Both the position numbers and the translations under genes were made by a program. Positions 54,546 to 64,000 of a stretch of 64,000 nucleotides of DNA are shown piece after piece; position 1 is the first letter of the stretch, and every line of letters starts with the position of its first letter. A model generated the notes under the pieces. The model did no database searches, was not told the DNA's origin, and saw only the letters and a list, made by a program, of their open reading frames with translations. The stretch comes from Stramonita haemastoma (taxonomy: Eukaryota > Mollusca > Gastropoda > Neogastropoda > Muricidae), in assembly GCA_030674155.1 (NCBI GenBank), contig CM060323.1:40207637-40271636 (forward strand). The letters are read 5' to 3'.

Positions 54546-56154
54546 ACACATGATAATTCAAGGCAAAGACAAAACAAAAAAATGAAGTCACGTCTTGATA
54601 AAAGAAAAATTTGCTTCTTGTGTTGGAGAAATTCAAAACGATTGCTGTAGAGATAGGCAGTCATGGACAAAGTTGTTACATGTATTAGTCATGGACAAAA
54701 TTGTTACATGTGGACCCAATAACAAAGGACACAAATAATAAAAAAAAAAAAAAAGGCAACAATGTCTCTGCAATTTGAAGTCAGTATTAGGTGACATGCA
54801 AAGAAAAAACATTGCATACAAAGCATCTCCTTGGGGCTTTAAAAAGTTATTATACTTTACTATATTCTTTATCACAGGCAATCTGTGCATCAATATATAC
54901 ACAATGCTAACTACAAATACATGATGTCAAAAAAAAAAAAAGGAAACAGCCTTGTTCCTGTACATCTACAAAATTTCATTTTGCTTTGTTAAGTTGTAAT
55001 CATTGAATATAATTCTAATGCTATCTCCTCTCACTCTGCAATCGCCCCCCCCCCCCCCCCCCCAAAAAAAAAAAGAAAAAAGAAAAAAAATTGCACCCTC
55101 CCCAAACCAAATTGCCCAAATCCAAACCAACCAAACAAAAACCACAAAAACAAAACTCAAGTCACACTGACATAACTTGTGCAAGCAAAGGCTTCAACAA
55201 GAGACTAAAAACTACACCTGCCCCAAAGTAAAAAACAAAACAAAAAACCAACCAAACAAAAAAAACATTTAAAGCTTTAAAAGACCATTTAAAAACTTCT
55301 TCAAGAATTTGAATCATGTGCAGACTATGATTCTAGAATTTGGTTACACACAGCTAAGGCCATTCTAAAATGTGACCTCTTGCAGGTAAGAAAATCTCAG
55401 ACTTTATCCAAAAATGTATGTACATACAAAATCAGATCACAAAAAAAAAAAACATGGAATGTACGATCTAGCTAAAGAGACTCAAATCTCGAAAGTACAA
55501 TAGAAAAAATAAGAAAACAATGAAAAAGAAAGCGTTTTCAAGATAAAGCTTATGCATCAGTGCTGGATTCAGATCAGCTAAAGTAAAAGAGATACAGGGT
55601 TCAGAAAAAAATAATGAATCATATTCCACTTAATCAAACTCATAAAATAACCACTAAAACAAATGTCAAAACAAAGATTCCCACTTCAGTACTCCTTAGC
55701 CTACGGGTGTGATTTTATCACATCATAGCTGCACAATGGAAAAACTGAAAATCTTATCTGCCCCCCCCCCCCAATAAACCCACTAAAAATGTCACCTCCA
55801 TGGGGGAAACCCCCCTAACCCCCATCTCTTGCTGGAAAAAAACCCAAACATCTACTTTAATTAAACTTAATCATTGTGATGATCCCAATAACATGTTACT
55901 ATACTATGCCCTGCCCACACTTCCTCCTCTCTTTGTTACACTTGCTTACTTACACTGCACTACAAACAAAGAGAACACCCCCCCCCCCTCACACACACAC
56001 ACACACATGTACACACACAAAAACAGGATTAAGGAATCTGACAATCATACCAAAAAATTGTGCTTTTCACAGAATATTGGTTTCTTCAGTCCTTCTAAAA
56101 ATACAATCTAGGGCATTTTGGGGGGATGAGTGGGTGCAAGTGAGTGATAGTGAG

Positions 56155-56192
<38 letters not shown>

Positions 56193-57404
56193 GTGTGTGT
56201 GGTGTGGTGTGGTGTGGTGTGGTGTGGTGTGGTGTGGTGTGGTGTGGTGTGGTGTGTGTGTGTGTGTGTGTGTTTATCGCAGTTCTCTTCTTTTCATTGA
56301 ATAAAATTTAAGAAAATGTGCCTGTAAGGACTACATACTCTCTAAATGGACCTTTTACATTTGTGACGTTCCAGCACAAAAGGAGTCTGATGTCATAATC
56401 CGGCTTTTTGCATATTTTATATGATTCTAGATGTAATTTGAATGCTCTTTCTACTGGTGAAAACCCCATCAAAATCGGATGATTAGTTTTTGAGATAGCT
56501 GGTTTAGAAGAGGGTTTACCCGAAAGCGGCCATTTTGAGAAAATTAAGAAAAACTGAATCACAATTTCAATGCTAAATTTTCCTTAGCAACCAATGTTTA
56601 ATCTTTATGAAACTCTACATGCTGATTGAGTACACAAAGAAATACATACCTACAAAGTTTTGTGGTCATATATGAATTTTCTCAAATATTAGACCTATTT
56701 TAATGGGCGACTACCCCTGGCCTCGGAGCTCATTTTGGCTGATTATTGTATCTCAGGTTCTACAAAATATTTTGCAGTAATATTTTACACAGAAAGAGAA
56801 ATCATTATTTAAAGCTAGAATATTAAGTTTCAACAGTGAATATCAAGGGAAAATATTGTTGATTTAAAAAAAATATATATATTTTGTGAAAAACAGGTAA
56901 TCTCCTCATGGTCAATTAGCTAATGTATGGAATGTTGAAACTAATATCATTACAAAGGCAACACATGTGAACAGAAAGGTACCATGGACAGAAATTAGGA
57001 TATGTAAATTCACTTAGGTGTATACATTACCAATCTGGATTTTACTTAAAATCAACAAAATTACATTACCAAATTTAACTATGCTTAAAATTAAAACTTT
57101 GATGGACCAAAAACTTTTGAATAATAGCATTTATCTCAGAAGTCATTTTTGCATCTACATGCAAGGTTTCAGGGGAATACTTACTAGAGAATTTGCACAG
57201 TAAATGAGGCAATACTGTAGACATTGAAAATTAATCCAAAGTTTTATGATAATGTGAACATGCACAAAACCCCAGTCTCTTCCCCTTGCCAAAATTAGAC
57301 TCTGAAAACTCATTATTCTTATACTGTAATTTCTTTAGCCACAGCTTTGAACAACACTTACCTACACATAAAACTTATAAAGCCATAATGTGCACATACT
57401 ATAG

Positions 57405-57467
<63 letters not shown>

Positions 57468-57905
57468 GAAGCAAGTGTAAACTAGTTTTCATTCTTCTAG
57501 AATTAAACATTTATCAGCTGTTATATCATGTGTTACTAAATATTTTCATCATCTCTCATCCACTATCCCTGATTCATGTGTCTCTTTCCCTAATAAGTAT
57601 GCATGTATATGTATGTATATGTATATGTTCTCCATTAATTTCATGTTTAGTTTGTTTTGGTTGGATTTTTTTGTTATTTCCAGGTAAGTTGTCCATATTT
57701 CTGGTCTCACAGTTAACTGATGCACTTGTAGTTCTTGTTTTCATATTTTACTGTCTTATTTTGAAATGATTTATAATAGTCAAACTTTATGAAGCAGTTT
57801 TGTGTACAATTTTCTTTTCTTGTGAGAGTGAGATGAACAAGAATGATAAAATTTGATATTTGGGCAGTGAATAGTATTTTGATTTGACTTCACACACACA
57901 CACAC

Positions 57906-57956
<51 letters not shown>

Positions 57957-57965
57957 CACCTACAC

Positions 57966-58022
<57 letters not shown>

Positions 58023-58224
58023 ACACAAACTGCATCCTGTACTCTTGACTCTGATCCCCTTCCTCACTACTATCTTTTCTTGATTTTTTCCCCAGAATCA
58101 AATTTTTAAAAATCAAGATTTTTTTAATTGAAAAACTGAAGCCAGAGTTCTGCTTAAGATTAAAATAAAATCATCAAACAGCAACATAGTTTCAACACAT
58201 GACATTTTTCATACCCACCCACTC

Positions 58225-58294
<70 letters not shown>

Positions 58295-58339
58295 CCCCCA
58301 ACATACATGAAACTCAGCATTTGCACACACACACAGGAA

Positions 58340-58383
<44 letters not shown>

Positions 58384-58415
58384 AAATTACACACCCACAC
58401 CCACACCCACATGAA

Positions 58416-58468
<53 letters not shown>

Positions 58469-58502
58469 TCACACACACACATGAAATTACACACACACAC
58501 AC
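54546..58502. repeat. ~3.95-kb direct repeat block, copy 1
   Basis: Begins 'acacatgataattcaaggca'. It contains poly-C/poly-A runs (55045-55074, 55761-55774), a (GT)n plus (GTGTG)n tract (56157-56270) and (CA)n tracts at 57404-57463, 57892-57951, 57970-58016 and 58223-58490. No convincing gene: the minus-strand open frame at 56308-56562 has no domain I can name. The block recurs at 58503 and about 62396. Confidence 0.85.
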
Positions 58503-61500
58503 ACATGATAATTCCCAAGGCAAAGACAAAACAAAAAAATGAAGTCACGCCTTATAAAAAGAAAAATTTGCTTTCTTGTGTTGGAGAATTCAAACGAATT
58601 GCTGTAGAGATAGGCCAGTCAAGGACAAAGTTGTACATGTATTAGTCATGGACAAAATTGTTACATGTGGACCCAATAACAAATCGAAGGACACAAATAA
58701 TAAAAAAAAAAAAAAAGGCAACAATGTCTCTGCAATTTGAAGTCAGTATTAGGTGACATGCAAAGAAAAAAACATTGCATACAAAGCATCTCCTTGGGGC
58801 TTTAAAAAGTTATTATACTATTACTATATTCTTATCACAGGCATTCTGTGCATCAAGATTGATACACAAATGCTAACTACAAATACATGATGTCAAAAAA
58901 AAAAAAATGGAAACAGCCTTGTTCCTGTACATCTACAAAATTTCATTTTGCTTTGTTAAGTTGTAATCATTGAATATAATTCCTAGAATGCTACTCCTCT
59001 CACTCTGCAATCGCCCCCCCCCCCCCCCCCAAAAAAAAAAAGAAAAAAGAAACAAAAATTGCACCTCCCCAAACCAAATTGCCCAAATCCAAACAACCAA
59101 TACACAAAACCACAAAAACAAAACACAGTCACACTGACACCCCCCCTCTAACTTGTTGCAAGCAAAGGCTTCAACAGAGACTAAAAACACACCTGCCCCA
59201 AAGTAAAAAAACAAAACAAAAAAAAACCAAAAAAAAAAAAAAACTTTTAAAAAGCTTTAAAAACCTTTTAAAAAACTTCTTAAAGAATTTGAATCATGGG
59301 ACATGATTCTGGGGAATTTTGGTTTTACCCACACCTAAATGCCATTCTAAAATGTGACCTCTTGCGGTAAAAAAAAATTCGATTTTACCCAAAATGTATG
59401 TCATAAAAAATCAGATCACAAAAAAAAAAAACATGGAATTTTGTCTAGCTAAAGAGATAAAATCTGAAAGTACATAAAAAAAATAAGAAAACAATGAAAA
59501 AGAAAGCGTTTTCAAGAAAAAGTTATGCATAGGCGGATTCGATCGCTAAAGTAAAGAGATACAGGGTTCAGAAAAAAAATAAGAATTTCATATTCCACTT
59601 AATCAAACTCTTAAATAACCACTAAAACAAATGTAAAAACCCAAAGTTCCCCTTCTTTTACCCCCTTACCCTAGGGTGTGATTTTTTTCACATCTAGCTG
59701 CAAATGGAAAAACTGAAAATCTTATCTGCCCCCCCCCCCCAATAAACCCCAAAAAAATGTCACCTCCGGGGGAAAACCCCCCCAAACCCCATTCTTGCGG
59801 GAAAAAAAAAAAAACCCAAACATCTACTTTAATTAAACTTAATCTTTTGTGATGATCCCAAAACATGTTTACTATCTATCCCCCTCCCCCCCTTCCCCCT
59901 CTCTTTGTTACACTTGTTTTTACTTACACTGCACTAAAAAACAAAGAAACCCCCCCCCCCTCACACACACCACCACACATGTACCACACAAAAAAAGGAT
60001 TAAGGAATCTGACAATCACCAAAAAATTTTGTGTTTTTACGAATTTTGGGTTTTTTCTTCAGTCCTTTAAAAATAAATCTAGGGCATTTTGGGGGGATGA
60101 GTGGGGCAAGTGAGTGATGTGAGAGATTTGTGGGGGTGTGTGTGGGGTGTGTGTGTTTTGTGTGTTGGTGGTTTTGGTGGGGTTTGGGGTGTGGTGTGGG
60201 TGGTGTGGTGGGGGTGTGGGTGGGTGTGGGTGTTTGTGTGTGTGTTTATCGCGTTCTCTTCTTTTCATTGAAAAAAATTTTAAAAAAAAAAATGTGCTGA
60301 AGGACTAATACTCTCTAAATGGACCTTTTACATTTGGACGTTCCAGCACAAAAGGGTCTGTGTTAATCCGGCTTTTTGCATATTTTATATGATTTAGATG
60401 TAATTTGAATGCTTTTTTACTGGTAAAAACCCCCATCAAATCGGATGATTGTTTTTGAGATAGGGTTTAGAAGAGGGTTTACCCGGGGAAAGCGGCCAAA
60501 TTTTGAAAAAATTAAGAAAAATGAACCCAAAATTTCAATGCTAAATTTTCCTTAGAACCAAATGTTTAATCTTTATGAAAAAATTACATGCTGATTGAGT
60601 AACAAAGAAAAAATACCCACAAGTTTTGTGGTTATATGAATTTCTAAAAATTTAGAAACCCTTTTTAATGGCGATACCCTGGCCCCGGAGTCATTTTGGC
60701 TGATTATTGTATTCAGGTTCTACAAAATATTTTGCAGTAAAAAAATTTTTAAAAGAAAGAGAAAAACATTATTTTAAAACTAGTATTAAGTTTCAACAGT
60801 GAATATAAGGGAAAATATTGTTGATTTAAAAAAAAAATTTTATATTTTGTGAAAAAAAAGGTAATTCTCATGGTCAATTAGTAATGTATGGAATGTTGAA
60901 ATAAATTTAAAAACAAAGGCAACACATGTGAACAGAAAGGTACCCTGGACGGAAATTAGGAATGTAAAATTTATTTGGTGTTAAAATTTCCAATCTGGAT
61001 TTTACTTAAAATCAAAAAAATTACATTACCAAAAATTTTAATATGCTTAAAATTAAAACTTTGAGGACCAAAAACTTTTGAAAAATAGATTTATTCAGAA
61101 ATATTTTTGATCTAATGCAAAGGGTTTTAGGGAATACTTTAGAGAATTTTCACCGTAAAGGGCAATACTGTGAATTTAAAATTAATCAAGTTTTATGATA
61201 AAGTGAAAATGCACAAAACCCCATCCTTCCCCTGCCAAAAATTTGACTTGAAAACTATTATTTTTTTTTACTGTAAATTTTTTTAGCACAGCTTTGAACA
61301 ACACTTACCACACATAAAACTTATTAAAACCATAATGTGCAATACTTAGTCACACAACCCCCAAACCCCACACACCACACACACACCCCACCCACACGAG
61401 TGAAGAAGTGTAAAATAGTTTTCATTCTTCTGAATTAAATTTATCAGCTGTTATATCATGTGTTACTAAATTTTTCATCTCTTCATCCCCTATCCCCGAT

Positions 61501-62395
61501 TCATGTGTCTCTTTCCCCCAATAGTATGATGTATATGTTGTTTATGTATAGTTCTCCATTATTTTTTTTTAGTTTGTTTTGGTTGGATTTTTTTGTTATT
61601 TCCAGGTAAGTTTCCTATTTTTGGTCTCACAGTTAACTGATGCACTTGTAGTTCTTGTTTTCTATTTTCTGCTTATTTTTTAAATGATTTTTAAAGTCAA
61701 ACTTTTGAAACAGTTTGTGTACAATTTTTTTTTTCTTGTGAAGTGAGATGAACAAGAATGATAAAAAATTTTATATTTGGGCAGTGAATAGTATTTTTAT
61801 TTGCTTCAACACACACCAACCCACACACACACCACACACACACACACACACAAAAAAACACACACACACCTACACCTACACCCACACACAACACCAACAC
61901 ACACCACACAACAACACAACACACAAACCGAGTATACCAAAACTGCATCCGTACTCTTGACTTGATCCCCCTTTCCCCACTCTATCTTTTCTTGATTTTT
62001 TTCCCCAGAATCAAAATTTTTTAAAAATCAAATTTTTTTTTTTTTTGAAAAAAAAAAGAAGCCAGATTCTGTTAAATTAAAATAAAAACATCAAACAGCA
62101 AATGTTTCAACACTTACTTTTTTTACCCCCACTCACACACACACAACACAAACACCACACACAATACACCCACACACACCAACACACACACACTACCCCA
62201 AAAAATAATGAAAACCCGCATTTGCACCAACACAGGAAATTACACACCCACAACCCACACACACACCACACCACACATGAAAAATTTCAACCCACACCCA
62301 AAACCCACATGAAAATTCCACACAACCACACAAAAAAACAAAACACACCACACACACATTATTCACCACACACATGAAAATTCCACACACCACAC
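58503..62395. repeat. ~3.9-kb direct repeat block, copy 2, indel-rich
   Basis: Same order as copy 1, but with frequent one- to three-base losses and lengthened homopolymers: 'gactaatactctc' at 60304 against 'gactacatactctc' at 56328, and the (GTGTG)n tract reduced to irregular G/T at 60130-60245. CA tracts are irregular too. The error style is that of single-read long-read sequence. Confidence 0.85.
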
Positions 62396-64000
62396 CCCCC
62401 CCAAAAAAAAGAAAAAAAAAAAATTTTTCCCCCCTCCCCCAAAACCAAAATTTCCCAAAACCAAACCCCAAAACCAAAAAAAAACCACAAAACAAAACCC
62501 CGAGTTTCCCCTGACATAACTTGTGCAAGCAAAGGCTTCAACAAGAGATACAAAAACTACACCTCCCCCCCAAAGTAAAAAACAAAACCAAAAAAAACCA
62601 ACCAAACAAAAAAAACATTTAAAGCTTTAAAAGACCATTTAAAACTTCTTCAAGAATTTGAATCATGTGCAGACTATGATTTCTAGAATTTGGTTCCCCA
62701 CACAGCAAGGCCATTCTAAAATGTGACCTCTTGCAGGTAAGAAAATCTCAACTTATATCCAAAAATGTATGTACCATACAAAATAGATCACAAAAAAAAA
62801 AAAAACATGGAAGGGTACGATCTAGCTAAAGAGACTCAATCTCGAAAGTACAATAGAAAAAAAAATAAGAAAAAACAATGAAAAAGAAAGCGTTTTCAAG
62901 ATAAAGCTTATGCATCAGTGGGATTCAGATCAGCTAAGTAAAAGAAAATACAGGGTTCAGAAAAAAAAAAATGAATCATATTCCACTTAATCAAACTCAT
63001 AAAATAACCACTAAAACAAATGTCAAAACAAAAAATTCCCACTTCAGTACTCCTTAGCCTACGGGTGGTGATTTTATCACATCATAGCTGCACAATGGAA
63101 AAACTGAAAATCTTTTATCTCCCCCCCCCCCCCCCAAATAAACCCACTAAAAATGTCACCTCCATGGGGGAAACCCCCCTAACCCCCATCTCTTGCTGGA
63201 AAAAAAACCCAAACATCTACTTTAATTAAACTTAATCATTGTGATGATCCCAATAACATGTTACTATACTATGCCCTGCCCACACTTCCTCCTCTCTTTG
63301 TTACACTTGCTTACTTACACTGCACTACAAACAACAAAAGAGAACACCCCCCCCCCCCCCCACACACACACACACACATGTACACACACAAAAACAGGAT
63401 TAAGGAATCTGACAATCATACCAAAAAATTGTGCTTTTCACAGAATATTGGTTTTCTTCAGTCCTTCTAAAAAATACAATCTAGGGCATTTTGGGGGATG
63501 AGTGGGTGCAAGTGAGTGATAGTGAGAGAGTGTGTGTGTGTGTGTGTGTGAGTGTGTGTGTGTGTGTGTGTGTGGTGTGGTGTGGTGTGGTGTGGTGTGG
63601 TGTGGTTTGTGGTGTGGTGTGGTGTGTGTGGTGTGTGTGTGTTTGTGGTGTTTATCGCAGTTTCTCTTCTTTTCATTGAATAAAAATTTAAGAAAATGTG
63701 CCTGTAAGGACTACATACTCTCTAAATGGACCTTTTACATTTGTGACGTTCCAGCACACAAAGGAGTCTGATGTCATAATCCGGCTTTTTGCATATTTTA
63801 TATGATTCTAGATGTAATTTGAATGCTCTTTCTACTGGTGAAAACCCCATCAAAATCGGATGATTAGTTTTGAGATAGCTGGTTTAGAAGAGGGTTTACC
63901 CGAAAGCGGCCATTTTGAGAAAATTAAGAAAAACTGAATCACAATTTCAATGCTAAATTTTCCTTAGCAACCAATGTTTAATCTTTATGAAACTCTACAT
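62396..64000. repeat. Direct repeat block, copy 3 (runs off the window)
   Basis: Starts at the equivalent of about 55040 of copy 1, so the first ~500 bp of the block are missing at this junction. From about 62640 it is almost identical to copy 1, differing mainly in homopolymer and microsatellite lengths. Continues past the end of the window. Confidence 0.85.

Noticed and set aside
56308..56562. 84-residue minus-strand frame in the repeat block
   Set aside because: It lies in a repeated non-coding-looking block, is broken in copy 2, and has no recognisable domain.
57892..58542. Open frames of His-Thr or Val-Cys across CA tracts near the repeat block
   Set aside because: Dinucleotide repeats translate without stops; not genes.

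Overview
The window is eukaryotic nuclear DNA. It has low gene density, very abundant (CA/TG)n microsatellites and long mononucleotide runs, tRNA-derived SINEs, a Ty3/gypsy LTR element, two copies of one non-LTR retrotransposon, and GT-AG introns. The combination is most like a lophotrochozoan animal, probably a marine gastropod mollusc. That placement is inference from genome style; no diagnostic gene was identified.

Region by region: 1-6.8 kb is AT-rich intergenic DNA with one SINE nested in another repeat and a tandem pair at 6.0-6.3 kb. 6.9-9.8 kb is a large (CA)n-based array in which short conserved spacers alternate with CA tracts. 9.8-22 kb is intergenic: a 255-bp tandem duplication (11.4-11.9 kb), a ~30-bp minisatellite (13.6 kb), SINEs, a pair of perfect 20-bp palindromes (19.3 kb) and an ~860-bp repeat with a tRNA-like end (21.1-22.0 kb). 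At 23.1 kb there is a minus-strand fragment resembling the 3' half of 5S rRNA, and at 23.8-25.1 kb a minus-strand, broken non-LTR reverse transcriptase. 25.3-26.1 kb is richer in CpG and could hold a promoter and first exon.

Between 28.4 and 33.2 kb three minus-strand open segments with phase-compatible splice sites suggest a small unknown gene. Its intron holds a second, nearly intact copy of the same non-LTR element (29.8-31.7 kb) in the opposite orientation. 34.7-35.1 kb is a decayed gag fragment. 37.6-40.8 kb is a Ty3/gypsy element with near-identical LTRs and a 5-bp target duplication, but with internal deletions. 40.9-43.0 kb is dense in nested SINEs.

The best host gene runs 43.1-48.1 kb on the plus strand. 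It has one exon of about 2.2 kb, a short exon and a third exon, all joined in matching phase. The last exon carries a short basic motif resembling the C-terminal RAD51-binding motif of RAD51AP1/RAD51AP2-type proteins, so a role in homologous-recombination repair is possible. The 48.5-54.5 kb stretch holds no recognisable gene. From 54.5 kb to the end, a ~3.95-kb non-coding block occurs three times in direct orientation. The middle copy is full of small indels and homopolymer changes, which looks more like an unpolished or falsely duplicated assembly segment than natural divergence.
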